64,000 nt of DNA from Marinobacterium stanieri (GTDB taxonomy: Bacteria > Pseudomonadota > Gammaproteobacteria > Pseudomonadales > Balneatricaceae). Below are positions 27,827-36,853 of this stretch, piece after piece; within the stretch, counting starts at the first letter, position 1, and each line of letters starts with the position of its first letter. The DNA lies in contig NZ_FTMN01000001.1 of the NCBI RefSeq assembly GCF_900155945.1, positions 372,001 through 436,000 on the forward strand, read 5' to 3'. The position numbers were made by a program, and so were the translations under genes. The notes beneath the pieces were generated by a model. The model searched no databases. It saw nothing but the letters and a program-made list of their open reading frames with translations, and was not told where the DNA came from.

Positions 27827-28714
27827 ATGCTCAACAAAGTCGTGATTCCTGTTGCCGGCCTTGGCACCCGAGTTCTGCCTGCCAGCAAAGCCATCCCCAA
27901 GGAAATGCTGCCGGTTGTTGATAAACCGGTTATTCAGCATGTCGTTGAGGAAGCCGTCGCTGCCGGCATGACCCAAATCATCTTGGTCACTCGCAGCGGC
28001 AAGGCTGCGGTGGAAGACCACTTTGACCGCAACGCAGAGCTCGAGCAGGTCCTGGAAAGTAAAAACAAGGATGCCCTGCTGGCATCAGTCCGTGACATCC
28101 TGCCCGCGGGTGTGCAGCTCATTTCTGTGCGACAGGACGAAGCCAAGGGGCTGGGCCACGCCGTGCTTTGTGCAGCCACACTGACAGGCAGCGAAGACTT
28201 CGCTGTAATGCTGCCGGATATGCTGATTGACACCAACAGCGATACGCCTGACTTCCAGCAGATGGTCAGCGCTTACGCTGACAGCGGTGTTGGCCAGATC
28301 ATGGTTGAAGCTGTCCCGCCCGAGCATGTAGAGCGCTATGGCATTGTTGACTGTGGTGGCCAGCAACCCGCCAAAGGCAGCAGCAGCCCCATGCATGACG
28401 TAGTCGAAAAGCCGCCACGTGAACAGGCCCCATCCAACCTGGCAATTGTTGGCCGCTATGTTCTGCCGGCACGCGTTATGGAACTGCTGAAAACCACTGC
28501 CCCCGGCGCGGGTAACGAAATTCAGCTGACCGATGCCATCAAAACATTGATGCAGGAAGGAGGCGACCTGAATGCCTTCACCATGTCTGGCAACCTTTAC
28601 GACTGCGGTAATAAAGCCGGACTGCTGCAAGCCAATGTAGCCTTTGGCCTTAAGCACCCTGAAACAGCTGAAGAGCTGCGCAGCTTCCTGCGCACCCAGA
28701 AGCTGGATAGCTGA
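27827..28714 (+). CDS. galU: UTP-glucose-1-phosphate uridylyltransferase
   Basis: 295-residue enzyme making UDP-glucose for polysaccharide, LPS and trehalose pathways. The nucleotide-binding GLGTR lies at residues 11-15 and K25 in AIPKEMLPV, with VVDKPVIQHVVEEA next and VEKPP in the middle, matching bacterial GalU. AAGGA precedes the ATG. It lies 53 bases before pyrC in the same direction. Both may be co-transcribed with the upstream small gene. Confidence 0.95.
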   Translation: MLNKVVIPVAGLGTRVLPASKAIPKEMLPVVDKPVIQHVVEEAVAAGMTQIILVTRSGKAAVEDHFDRNAELEQVLESKNKDALLASVRDILPAGVQLISVRQDEAKGLGHAVLCAATLTGSEDFAVMLPDMLIDTNSDTPDFQQMVSAYADSGVGQIMVEAVPPEHVERYGIVDCGGQQPAKGSSSPMHDVVEKPPREQAPSNLAIVGRYVLPARVMELLKTTAPGAGNEIQLTDAIKTLMQEGGDLNAFTMSGNLYDCGNKAGLLQANVAFGLKHPETAEELRSFLRTQKLDS

Positions 28715-28767
28715 ATACGGCAGACAGATACCCCGACAGGCCCCGTTAGAGAGAACAGGAAATCATC

Positions 28768-29805
28768 ATGACCGATCGCCTCACCCTTACCCGCCCAGAC
28801 GACTGGCACCTTCACCTGCGCGATGGCGAAGTGCTTGAGCACGTTGTACCCGCTACCGCTCGCCAGATGCACCGCGCCATCGTCATGCCGAACCTGCGCC
28901 CACCGGTGACCGATGCCGAGCAGGCGCTGGCCTATCGTGAGCGAATTCTGGCGGCAGCACCTGAGGGCAACGGTTTTGATCCATTGATGACGCTTTACCT
29001 GACCGACAACACCACCCCTGAAACCATTGCTGCTGCCAAGGCAACCGGTAAGGTTGCTGCCGTCAAACTCTACCCTGCTGGCGCCACCACCAACTCTGAC
29101 TCCGGGGTTACCGACCTGGGCAAGCTGGATGCGGTGTGTGAAGCACTTGAGGAAGCCGGTATGCCTCTGCTGGTTCATGGCGAGGTTACCCATAACCATG
29201 TGGATATCTTTGACCGTGAGAAGAAATTCCTCGACGAGATACTGACGCCGCTGGCCGGCCGTCACGCCAACATGAAACTGGTGGTTGAACACATTACAAC
29301 CCGCGATGCCGCCGAGTTTGTAAATGCTCATGGCGATAACGTGGGCGCCACCATCACCGTGCAGCACCTGGCCTACAACCGTAACCACATGCTGGTAGGC
29401 GGCATTCGCCCACACCTGTTCTGCCTGCCCATTCTGAAGCGCAATGTGCATCAGCAGGCCCTTCAGGATGCCGTTGTCAGCGGCAGCAGCAAATTCTTCC
29501 TGGGCACTGATTCAGCGCCACACGCCAAGGGCGCCAAAGAGAGTGCCTGTGGCTGCGCCGGCTGTTACAGCGCGTACGCAGCGATTGAGCTCTATGCAGA
29601 AATCTTTGAAGACCTGGGTGTGCTGGACAAGCTGGAAGGCTTTGCCAGCCATCACGGTGCTGACTTCTACGGTCTCCCGCGCAACAGCGATACCATTACA
29701 TTGGTTAAAGAAGATTGGCAGGTGCCTGACGAAATGCCGTTTGGCTCGGATATTATCGTGCCGCTGCGTGCCGGCGAGACTCTGCGCTGGAAACTGGAAG
29801 GTTGA
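28768..29805 (+). CDS. pyrC: Dihydroorotase, class II
   Basis: 345-residue zinc enzyme that closes carbamoyl-aspartate to dihydroorotate in pyrimidine synthesis. The metal ligands are visible: H14 and H16 in WHLHLRDG, K100 (the carboxylated lysine) in VKLYPAG, His residues in LVHGEV and VVEHITT, and D248 in GTDSAPH. The length and motifs match the E. coli type. An REP array follows the stop. Confidence 0.96.
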   Translation: MTDRLTLTRPDDWHLHLRDGEVLEHVVPATARQMHRAIVMPNLRPPVTDAEQALAYRERILAAAPEGNGFDPLMTLYLTDNTTPETIAAAKATGKVAAVKLYPAGATTNSDSGVTDLGKLDAVCEALEEAGMPLLVHGEVTHNHVDIFDREKKFLDEILTPLAGRHANMKLVVEHITTRDAAEFVNAHGDNVGATITVQHLAYNRNHMLVGGIRPHLFCLPILKRNVHQQALQDAVVSGSSKFFLGTDSAPHAKGAKESACGCAGCYSAYAAIELYAEIFEDLGVLDKLEGFASHHGADFYGLPRNSDTITLVKEDWQVPDEMPFGSDIIVPLRAGETLRWKLEG

Positions 29806-29856
29806 TATGTGAGGGTTCGCTCGGGCAGCGAGTAACAGGCTCTGATGGGATCTGGT

Positions 29857-30093
29857 ATTCGCTCGCGGAGCGAGCTCCCACATGGATTTTCACAAGAATG
29901 GGTTCCGGCCGGGTTCCGGTGGAAGCTGACATTCGCTTGTGGAGCGAGCTCTTACATGGACTCTCCTAGAGTGAGCTCTAGATTCTAGTTGGGCTGACAT
30001 TCGCTCGCAGAGCGAGCTCCCACAGGACTTTCACTTAAGTGAGCTCCGAATTCTAATGGGAGCTGACATTTGCTTTTGAGACAAGCTCCCACA
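29857..30093 (-). repeat. Array of four REP-like palindromes after pyrC
   Basis: Leftward copies at 29857-29882, 29931-29956, 29999-30024 and 30068-30093, 67-74 bases apart. The unit on the minus strand is TGTGGGAGCTCGCTCC then GCGAGCGAAT. A fifth, shortened copy may lie at 29816-29832. The fourth is diverged but keeps a paired stem. Confidence 0.75.
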
Positions 30094-30135
30094 ACCTGTT
30101 ATTGAGCTTATTCGCAGGCTCAGGCTATTAGCTAT

Positions 30136-30161
30136 TGTGGGAGCGCACTCCGTGCGCGAAT
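30136..30161 (+). repeat. REP-like palindrome
   Basis: TGTGGGAGCGCACTCC then GTGCGCGAAT, opposite in direction to the array at 29857-30093 and with a different stem sequence. Confidence 0.75.
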
Positions 30162-30189
30162 CCCTAATTAACTACCAGTGCAAAGATAA

Positions 30190-30211
30190 AAAGGCGCACA
30201 ACGGCGCCTTT
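30190..30211 (-). terminator. Terminator for dps
   Basis: 8-bp stem AAAGGCGC/GCGCCTTT; read leftward it is followed by TTTATCTTT. It stands 39 bases past the dps stop. Confidence 0.7.
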
Positions 30212-30249
30212 AGTGTTCCACATCATCCCTGACCATTACTCGCTGTGGA

Positions 30250-30720
30250 TCAGCCCATCCAGGCGCTGAACATCCAAACGGTTTTCTCTTGCTGCGTGAT
30301 GTAATCACTCATCAACGTCGTTGTACCTTCATCATCTGCCTCACCGGCCAGCTCCATGATTTCACGCTGCAGGCCGATCAAAACCCGGTAGCCTTCCAGC
30401 AAGCCCTGTACACAGTCACGCCCTGCCGTAACGTTCTGGGCTTCCTTGATTTGGCTGGTTTCCAGATAAGTACTGAAAGCGTGAGTCGGCTGTTGACCCA
30501 GTGTCAGAATACGCTCGGCAATTTCATCCACTTTCAGCAGCAGGTCGTTGTACTGCTCCTCAAACTTGACGTGAAGCTCAAAGAATTCCGGGCCTTTCAC
30601 ATTCCAGTGAAAGCCCCTCACGTTCATGTAGAAGATCTGGTAACTTGCCAGCAGCTCATTCAGTCGCTCGGCCAGCTGAGTGGATTTCTCGGAGTCCAGT
30701 CCAATTCGATTCGTGTGCAT
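30250..30720 (-). CDS. dps: Dps-family ferritin-like DNA-binding protein
   Basis: 156-residue ferritin-like protein that stores iron and protects DNA from oxidative damage as a dodecamer. The Dps ferroxidase signature is present: FHWNVKGPEFFELHVKFEEQYND, then LLKVDEIAERI. The basic N-terminal tail of E. coli Dps is short here, so DNA binding is uncertain. I chose the second of two ATGs (30720), which has AGGAGG at a good distance; the first is at 30723. It diverges from ahpC across 228 bases that hold a candidate OxyR site. Confidence 0.9.
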   Translation of the reverse strand: MHTNRIGLDSEKSTQLAERLNELLASYQIFYMNVRGFHWNVKGPEFFELHVKFEEQYNDLLLKVDEIAERILTLGQQPTHAFSTYLETSQIKEAQNVTAGRDCVQGLLEGYRVLIGLQREIMELAGEADDEGTTTLMSDYITQQEKTVWMFSAWMG

Positions 30721-30783
30721 CATTAGCCTCCTCGCTGCCTTGAATGTGTTCTCAAGCCTAGTACATCCTACGCATGACTATCA

Positions 30784-30823
30784 AAAGTCGTTCTCTATTG
30801 CAGCGATTAACCCTTTCTATAAT
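30784..30823 (+). promoter_or_regulatory. Candidate OxyR site and ahpC promoter
   Basis: CTAT at 30795-30798 and 30817-30820 are 22 bases apart, the spacing of OxyR half-sites (ATAG-N7-CTAT repeated), with AAAG at 30784 and ATTA at 30806 in the other two positions. A perfect TATAAT (30818-30823) overlaps the end and no good -35 is present, as for activated promoters. Confidence 0.45.
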
Positions 30824-30948
30824 GCGCCCCGCACTTCTATAAATAAAAACTATCGAGCTTTTAGCTTTAATTTATTTCAAACATTCACACTTTAGTATTA
30901 GCATGTAAGGGTTCAACATGACCCACTCACAAATGGAGATAGACTGTA

Positions 30949-31512
30949 ATGGGTATCGTTAATACCGAGATCAAACCGTTTCAGGCAACAGCGTTCAAAC
31001 AGGGTGAATTCGTAGACATCACCGAAGCCGACGTTAAAGGCAAGTGGGCTGTATTTTTCTTCTACCCGGCTGACTTCACTTTCGTTTGCCCGACCGAACT
31101 GGGCGACGTTGCGGACAAGTACGAAGAGCTGCAGAAGCTGGGTGTTGAAGTGTTCTCCGTGTCTACTGACACTCACTTCACTCACAAAGCTTGGCACGAT
31201 GCTTCCGAAACCATCGGCAAAATCAACTACTACATGGTTGGTGACCAGACTGGCAACATCACCAACAACTTCGGCGTAATGCGCGAAGGTATGGGTCTGG
31301 CTGACCGTGCTACTTTCCTGATCGATCCGGAAGGCATCATCCAGGCTGTTGAAATCACTGCTGAAGGTATCGGCCGTGACGCTGACGACTTGCTGCGCAA
31401 GGTTAAAGCGGCTCAGTACGTAGCTTCTCACCCGGGTGAAGTTTGCCCGGCGAAGTGGAAAGAAGGCGAAGCAACTCTGGCTCCGTCTCTGGACCTGGTC
31501 GGCAAAATCTAA
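30949..31512 (+). CDS. ahpC: Alkyl hydroperoxide reductase subunit C
   Basis: 187-residue typical two-Cys peroxiredoxin that reduces H2O2, organic peroxides and peroxynitrite. The peroxidatic cysteine is C47 in FTFVCPTE and the resolving one C166 in GEVCPAKW, with C-terminal length as in E. coli. AhpF, which re-reduces it, follows 105 bases downstream. Codon choice is strongly biased, consistent with high expression. Confidence 0.97.
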   Translation: MGIVNTEIKPFQATAFKQGEFVDITEADVKGKWAVFFFYPADFTFVCPTELGDVADKYEELQKLGVEVFSVSTDTHFTHKAWHDASETIGKINYYMVGDQTGNITNNFGVMREGMGLADRATFLIDPEGIIQAVEITAEGIGRDADDLLRKVKAAQYVASHPGEVCPAKWKEGEATLAPSLDLVGKI

Positions 31513-31528
31513 GCCTGACTACCGGTCT

Positions 31529-31553
31529 CCCACCGACCGCCTTGGTCGGTGGG
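31529..31553 (+). other. Hairpin between ahpC and ahpF
   Basis: Perfect 10-bp stem CCCACCGACC/GGTCGGTGGG with a 5-base loop, not followed by a U-tract. It probably stabilises the ahpC mRNA end or attenuates read-through, giving more AhpC than AhpF. Confidence 0.6.
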
Positions 31554-31617
31554 CTCTCCCCTCCCCTTGCTCCACCGAAAAACCTGAATCCCAATTTCCT
31601 ATCACAGGACACGAACC

Positions 31618-33156
31618 ATGTTGGATGCCAACCTGAAACAGCAATTGGACGCCTACCTGCAGAACATCGTGACGCCGATCGAACTGCTCGTGTCCAGTGA
31701 TGACAGCCCCAAGGCAAAAGAGATCGAAGAGCTGGCAGGCGAAATCGCCTCGCTCAACGACAAGATCAGCAACACCACCGGCGATAACCGCCGCACGCCA
31801 AGCCTGGCCATTGCCAAGGCCGGCGAAGCGCCCCGCGTCCATTTCGCTGGTGTGCCCATGGGCCATGAGTTCACCTCGCTGGTACTGGCACTGCTGCAGG
31901 CCGGTGGCCACCCGTCCAAGGCTGATGCCGAGCTACAGGAGCAGATCCGTAATCTGCCGGGCAAATACGACTTCGAAACCTACATCTCGCTGTCCTGCCA
32001 GAACTGCCCGGACGTGGTGCAGGCGCTGAACCTGATGGCGACGCTCAACCCGAACATCACCCATACAATGATCGACGGCGCCCTGTTCCAGCAGGAAGTG
32101 GACGAACGCCAGATCATGGCAGTGCCTTCCGTGTACATGAATGGCGAGCATTTCGGCCAGGGCCGCATGACACTGGAAGAGATCGTCAACAAGCTGGATA
32201 CCGGTGCCGCCGAGAAGAAAGCCGCTGCGCTGAACGAGAAAGAGCCTTACGAAGTACTGGTTGTAGGCGGTGGCCCGGCCGGAGCATCCGCTGCGATCTA
32301 CGCTGCACGTAAAGGTATACGTACCGGCGTGGTCGCTGAGCGTTTCGGTGGTCAGGTAATGGATACGGTCGGCATCGAGAACTTCATCTCCGTGCCCTAC
32401 ACCGAAGGCCCCAAACTGGTGGCCAGCCTGGAGCAGCACGTCAAGGAGTACGAAGTTGACGTGATCACCGAGCAGGCCGCGACCAAGCTGAAAAAAGGCG
32501 AGCTGATCGAAGTAGAGCTGGCCAGTGGCGCAACCCTGAAAAGCCGCAGTGTGATTCTGGCCACCGGTGCGCGCTGGCGTGAAATGAACGTACCGGGTGA
32601 ACAGGAATATCGTGGCAAGGGTGTAGCCTACTGCCCGCACTGTGATGGCCCGCTGTTCAAGGGCAAGAGCGTCGCCGTGATCGGTGGCGGTAACTCCGGT
32701 ATAGAAGCCGCCATCGACCTGGCGGGTATCGTCAAGGACGTGACCGTACTGGAATTCGCTGACACCCTGCGCGCCGATGATGTACTTGTGAAAAAAGCAG
32801 AATCTCTGCCCAACATCACCATCATCAAGCAGGCGATGACCACCGAGGTATTGGGTGACGACAACAAGGTTGTCGGCCTGAAATACAAGGACCGCAACAC
32901 CGATGAAACCCACGTACTGGACGTAGCCGGTATCTTCGTTCAGATCGGCTTGATTCCGAACAGCGAATGGTTGAAAGACAGCCTGGAACTGAGTGAGCGC
33001 GGAGAAATTGTCATTGATAGCCACGGCGCTACCTCCATGCCGGGCGTATTTGCAGCGGGCGATGTTACCACTACGCCGTACAAGCAGATCGTCATTTCCA
33101 TGGGCTCGGGCGCAACCGCCGCACTGGGTGCCTTTGACTTCATGATCCGCAACTAG
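31618..33156 (+). CDS. ahpF: Alkyl hydroperoxide reductase subunit F
   Basis: 512-residue NADH-dependent flavoprotein disulphide reductase that recycles AhpC. An N-terminal tandem thioredoxin-like region contains the C127-Q-N-C130 pair. Next come the FAD-binding [17 protein letters not shown] motif, the second redox pair C339-P-H-C342 in the TrxR-like domain, and NAD-binding [14 protein letters not shown]. The lengths and pair positions match E. coli AhpF. Shared terminator at 33171-33202. Confidence 0.97.
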   Translation: MLDANLKQQLDAYLQNIVTPIELLVSSDDSPKAKEIEELAGEIASLNDKISNTTGDNRRTPSLAIAKAGEAPRVHFAGVPMGHEFTSLVLALLQAGGHPSKADAELQEQIRNLPGKYDFETYISLSCQNCPDVVQALNLMATLNPNITHTMIDGALFQQEVDERQIMAVPSVYMNGEHFGQGRMTLEEIVNKLDTGAAEKKAAALNEKEPYEVLVVGGGPAGASAAIYAARKGIRTGVVAERFGGQVMDTVGIENFISVPYTEGPKLVASLEQHVKEYEVDVITEQAATKLKKGELIEVELASGATLKSRSVILATGARWREMNVPGEQEYRGKGVAYCPHCDGPLFKGKSVAVIGGGNSGIEAAIDLAGIVKDVTVLEFADTLRADDVLVKKAESLPNITIIKQAMTTEVLGDDNKVVGLKYKDRNTDETHVLDVAGIFVQIGLIPNSEWLKDSLELSERGEIVIDSHGATSMPGVFAAGDVTTTPYKQIVISMGSGATAALGAFDFMIRN

Positions 33157-33170
33157 ACTCTGGCGCCATC

Positions 33171-33202
33171 AAAAAAGCCGCTTCTCATGAAGCGGCTTTT
33201 TT
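33171..33202. terminator. Bidirectional terminator inside the end of the PH-domain gene
   Basis: 13-bp stem AAAAAAGCCGCTT/AAGCGGCTTTTTT with a 6-base loop. It serves ahpF rightward and can serve the leftward gene, whose last codons and stop lie in its arm and loop. Confidence 0.85.
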
Positions 33203-33754
33203 GGTTACCGAGGTCTGCATGCGCCTGGCCAGCACAAGCTTGTCGATTTGATCTCGCACTGCTTCAGGATCACGCACAAAACGCCATTCAAGGCCGTTAT
33301 TGCCACGCCCTCTTAACGTCAGGCTGCCCCAACCCAGAAGCCGTCCTGCGAGGCTCCGCTCAAGGGTGACACCGTCCACACTCAGCAGGTACAGATCTTC
33401 GCGGTGTTTGCCCAAAAGGCCATGGTTAAGGGTAAGGCGCAGGTTGGTCACCTCATACCGGGTGCTGAACTCCCTCACCAACCGGTGCAATGCATCCAGT
33501 GCAAACAGCAGTGCAACCAGACCCAAAGCGATGGCTATCCAGCTAGCCGGAATACCCGCACCTTCCCACAGAAATCGAGTTGCCAGCTTCCGGTATTCTT
33601 CCACCAGCCACCAGCTATCCCAGAAAGGCGGGTTTGCCAGCGCACGTGCGGACAAATAGATAAATACAAGCGTCACAACCAGGTCCAGCGCGCCACGCGT
33701 CAGGGCCAGGCAGGAACGTTTAACCGATAATAGCGTTTTCTCGTTGGGCAGCAT
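33185..33754 (-). CDS. Bacterial PH-domain membrane protein
   Basis: 189 residues with two membrane segments (about residues 18-42 and 67-90) followed by a bacterial PH-like (DUF304/YdbS-type) domain: FSTRYEVTNLRLTLNHGLLGKHREDLYLLSVDGVTLERS and LLGWGSLTLRGRG. Function unknown in this family. AAGGA precedes the ATG at 33754 with a 7-base spacer; the GTG three bases upstream is less likely. The gene end coincides with a terminator. Confidence 0.75.
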   Translation of the reverse strand: MLPNEKTLLSVKRSCLALTRGALDLVVTLVFIYLSARALANPPFWDSWWLVEEYRKLATRFLWEGAGIPASWIAIALGLVALLFALDALHRLVREFSTRYEVTNLRLTLNHGLLGKHREDLYLLSVDGVTLERSLAGRLLGWGSLTLRGRGNNGLEWRFVRDPEAVRDQIDKLVLARRMQTSVTKKAAS

Positions 33755-33853
33755 CACGGATCCTTGTCAGCCTTGAAATCTTCCGGCGCAATTCTAGCCC
33801 GAATCAGCTTAATAAAACCCTACCCTGACAAATTTTCGACTCCCGTCCACAGT

Positions 33854-33877
33854 CAGAGCTTCATGCGAGAAGCTCTG
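33854..33877. other. Hairpin without U-tract upstream of the PH gene
   Basis: 9-bp perfect stem CAGAGCTTC/GAAGCTCTG, loop of six, in the 159-base gap between the ZIP gene end and the PH gene start. Could end the ZIP transcript. Confidence 0.4.
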
Positions 33878-33913
33878 GGTGCATATGAAAGTACAGAACT
33901 AATAGGGAAAGGC

Positions 33914-34843
33914 TTACCCCAGTGCGGCATCCAGTACCAGCATGGCGGCAAAACCTCCCATTAGACCGAGCGTGGCCGGCGTCTGATGCCCGTTACGATG
34001 GGTTTCAGGAATCACTTCATGCGAGACAACAAAGATCATGGCTCCGGCAGCAAGACCCAGCCCGACCGGATATGCCAAAGGCATGCCGCCGGAAATCCCT
34101 ATTCCGACAAAAGCCCCCAGCAGCTCCATCAGTCCGGTGCCAGAGGCCACCACCGCTGCCATAATCGGGCTCAACATGGCCGCACGCAATGCCAGCGCCA
34201 CCGCCAACCCCTCGGGTACATTCTGAAACAGAATCGCGGCCGTCAGCGGTACGCCCACACTCATATCGTTGTCGGCAAAGCTGACCCCGATCGCCATGCC
34301 CTCCGGCAGGTTATGCAGTGCAATAGCCAGGAAGAACAACCAGACACGGCCGATACGCTCACAGCCGGGGCCGCAGGGACCTTCGTTGTCATGCTCGTGG
34401 GGCGTGAATCGATCCAGCCCCAACATCAGCAGCACACCCAACCCCATGCCGGTAATCACGACCGCAACCGGCAGCATAGGCATTGAAATCAGTGCTTCAG
34501 CGGCTTCGATACCGGGCAGAATCAGGGAAAAGGTACTGGCAGCCAGCATCATACCGGCAGCAAACCCGAGCATGGTGTCCTGGGTACGCGCCTTGATGTT
34601 CCCCAGCATCAAGGCAAGAAAGGCGCCCACTGCTGTCGAGACGAAACCGCCAACACCACCGAGCATGGCATTTTGCAGACGCTCTCCACCCCCGTTCTGT
34701 ACAGCGACAATACTGTTCTGTAACAACAGCAGCAAAACAACAATCAGTGCGACCGACATGCCGATGGCAGCAAACCGGTGCCGGATAAGTTCACGTTTGA
34801 GTGCCGCACGAAAGCTGTCATTCAGCGCCTGAGCCTGCTCCAT
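33914..34843 (-). CDS. ZIP-family metal transporter (GufA-like)
   Basis: 309-residue integral membrane transporter for zinc or other divalent metals, taking them into the cytosol. ZIP signature motifs HNLPEGMAIG and FQNVPEGLAVA hold the metal-site residues, followed by VSHEVIPETHRNG. An acidic and Cys/His-rich loop (HEHDNEGPCGPGCE) precedes the motif helices. About eight membrane segments are predicted by eye. The ATG at 34843 has GGAG eight bases upstream; an in-frame TTG at 34861 is rejected. Confidence 0.88.
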   Translation of the reverse strand: MEQAQALNDSFRAALKRELIRHRFAAIGMSVALIVVLLLLLQNSIVAVQNGGGERLQNAMLGGVGGFVSTAVGAFLALMLGNIKARTQDTMLGFAAGMMLAASTFSLILPGIEAAEALISMPMLPVAVVITGMGLGVLLMLGLDRFTPHEHDNEGPCGPGCERIGRVWLFFLAIALHNLPEGMAIGVSFADNDMSVGVPLTAAILFQNVPEGLAVALALRAAMLSPIMAAVVASGTGLMELLGAFVGIGISGGMPLAYPVGLGLAAGAMIFVVSHEVIPETHRNGHQTPATLGLMGGFAAMLVLDAALG

Positions 34844-34953
34844 GAGAGGATCTCCAATCAATCATCGAATGACTAGAGACTAAGCTCCTTCAGAACCCAG
34901 GTCCAATGAACCCGACCTATTCAGGTTATAGGTCCGCTCAATACAGCGACCCA

Positions 34954-35952
34954 TCAAGCACTGAACAACTGAGCTTTACGCTCACGCTTGACGCAGTACA
35001 TCCGCTTATCCGCAATATCCAGTAGCTGCTCCGGCTCAACGCCGTCACCAGGAATAACCGCCGTACCGATACTGGCGCTCAGTTGGTACGACTCGCCCTC
35101 GAAAAGAAATGGAGACTGATTGACGGCATCAATGCGTGCAGCCGCTGACTCAACACTTTCCGGACTTTCCAGCGTCGCCAGGACAACGCCAAACTCATCC
35201 CCGCCGAGACGTGCAGCGGTATCAATATCACGGGTTGCCTTGCCAAGGCGGTGGGCAAACTCGAGGATTACGGCATCCCCCACCCGGTGGCCATAATTGT
35301 CATTGATCTGCTTGAGCCCATCCATATCAATCATCAACACCCCTGCCACCTTTTTATCCCGGTCGATCAATGCCACAGCATTACGTAACCGGTCCATAAA
35401 CAGCGCACGGTTTGCCAGCCCGGTCATATCATCATGGGTTGCCTTGATGAACAGGTCATCACCACTGTATTTCACAGAAAAATACATGGCAGCAGCAATC
35501 ACATCTGACAACATGCGCAGCAAAACCACATCGCGCTTCTGGAATTTATCCGGTTGGGCAGAAAGGGCTTTGAGCGCACCAATAGCAATGCCTCGGTGCT
35601 TGAGAGGGATAATGATCATCGACCTCAACCCCACTCGGTGGCAGGCATCAAGATCTACACGGGTATCGGTTTCGACATCCTTACACAGCAGGCTTTTGCC
35701 ACGGCGTACACACAGACCGGTGAGGCTCTGGTCGATTTTCAGCCTTAACCCCAACTGAGGTCGAGCAATACCGGCAGCCGCACGGTAGACCATGTCCTCA
35801 CGCTCCGCCAATTCAATAGCGGCACCATCAGCATCAATCAGTGATAGCGTCTGTTCGACGATGAACTGCATGGCCCCACCCAAATCCAGCCCCAGCTTGG
35901 CAAGCTCACTTTGGATACGGATTACCTGCAGCAGCTGTCTGCGCGTAGGCAT
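34954..35952 (-). CDS. GAF-GGDEF diguanylate cyclase
   Basis: 332-residue probable diguanylate cyclase. A GAF domain occupies residues about 20-160 (IDADGAAIELAEREDMVYRAAAG ... GLRSMIIIPLKHRG) and the cyclase domain 175-330. The GGDEF is intact near residue 248 and a product-inhibition I-site RDID (RxxD) lies five residues before it in the sequence RDIDTAARLGGDEF. No membrane segment. Stands alone between the ZIP gene and the ABC transporter. Confidence 0.93.
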   Translation of the reverse strand: MPTRRQLLQVIRIQSELAKLGLDLGGAMQFIVEQTLSLIDADGAAIELAEREDMVYRAAAGIARPQLGLRLKIDQSLTGLCVRRGKSLLCKDVETDTRVDLDACHRVGLRSMIIIPLKHRGIAIGALKALSAQPDKFQKRDVVLLRMLSDVIAAAMYFSVKYSGDDLFIKATHDDMTGLANRALFMDRLRNAVALIDRDKKVAGVLMIDMDGLKQINDNYGHRVGDAVILEFAHRLGKATRDIDTAARLGGDEFGVVLATLESPESVESAAARIDAVNQSPFLFEGESYQLSASIGTAVIPGDGVEPEQLLDIADKRMYCVKRERKAQLFSA

Positions 35953-36086
35953 GATCCAGTCCTGAGTTGACTACCGGGGGCCAATAAAGGCGAAGGCAAA
36001 GCAATAGACTTCCCCCTCAATCATAATAGTCGCCGAAAGTGAACGATGCCATTTCAGGAAACGAACAGAGAGAGAACGGCCAGGCT

Positions 36087-36119
36087 ACCCCGCAAAAAAT
36101 GGGCAGCCTGACGCGGGGT
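36087..36119 (-). terminator. Possible terminator of the ABC transporter operon
   Basis: 7-bp arms ACCCCGC/GCGGGGT with a 19-base loop, at the end of the last permease gene, followed by CTCTCTCTGTTCG; weak. Confidence 0.35.
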
Positions 36120-36853
36120 CAATCCACCATACGTGGGTCTACAGCCGCCAATTCAGCGGGCATTTTGTAGTGCTGGTGGCGATTGAGTCGTTTTTCCAAC
36201 AGACGGAAGGAGCCGATCATCACGGCGGCAATCAGCAGATAGAGCACGCCGGCCGCGGCAAAGATTTCCAGCGGTGTATAGGTACGCGCAATAATCGTAC
36301 GGGCAGCGCCGGTAATATCCAGCAAGGTAATCGTGGACGCCAGGGAACTGCTTTTGAGCATCAGAATCAGCTCATTGCCGTAAGCAGGCAGCACGATACC
36401 GAAGGCACGGGGCAGCACAATCCGGCGAATCTTGAGTACACGGCTCATACCAAAGGCATCGGCCGCTTCCAGCTCACCCTTGGGGATTGCCTGGATGGCG
36501 CCGCGAATCAGCTCGGCGGAGTAGGCTGCAGTATTCAGAGTGAAGGCAATAATTGCGCACCAGTAGGGCTCGCGCAGAATCGGCCAGAGTACCGATTCAC
36601 GAATCACTTCGAACTGCGACGCTCCGTAGTAGATCAGGAAGATCTGCACCAGCAGCGGTGTGCCACGGAAAAAGAAGATGTAGCCAAAGGGCAAGGCACG
36701 TAGCCAGGGGTTGTGCGATGCACGCATCAGCGCCAGCGGTACTGCCAGCAACAGCCCCAACAGGCCGGAGAAAAACACCAGCTCCAGCGTCAACCAGACA
36801 CCGTCGATCAGGCGCGGGAAGTACTCAATGATGACATTCCAGTCCCAGTTCAT
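36119..36853 (-). CDS. Basic amino-acid ABC transporter permease (HisM-like)
   Basis: 244-residue permease of the polar amino-acid uptake family. About five membrane segments and the EAA loop EAADAFGMSRVLKIRRIVLPRAFGIVLPAYGNE, which contacts the ATPase. It overlaps the other permease by four bases (ATGA), so the two form a heterodimer made together. Similarity pattern fits the lysine/arginine/ornithine or histidine class; the exact substrate cannot be fixed. Confidence 0.9.
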   Translation of the reverse strand: MNWDWNVIIEYFPRLIDGVWLTLELVFFSGLLGLLLAVPLALMRASHNPWLRALPFGYIFFFRGTPLLVQIFLIYYGASQFEVIRESVLWPILREPYWCAIIAFTLNTAAYSAELIRGAIQAIPKGELEAADAFGMSRVLKIRRIVLPRAFGIVLPAYGNELILMLKSSSLASTITLLDITGAARTIIARTYTPLEIFAAAGVLYLLIAAVMIGSFRLLEKRLNRHQHYKMPAELAAVDPRMVD

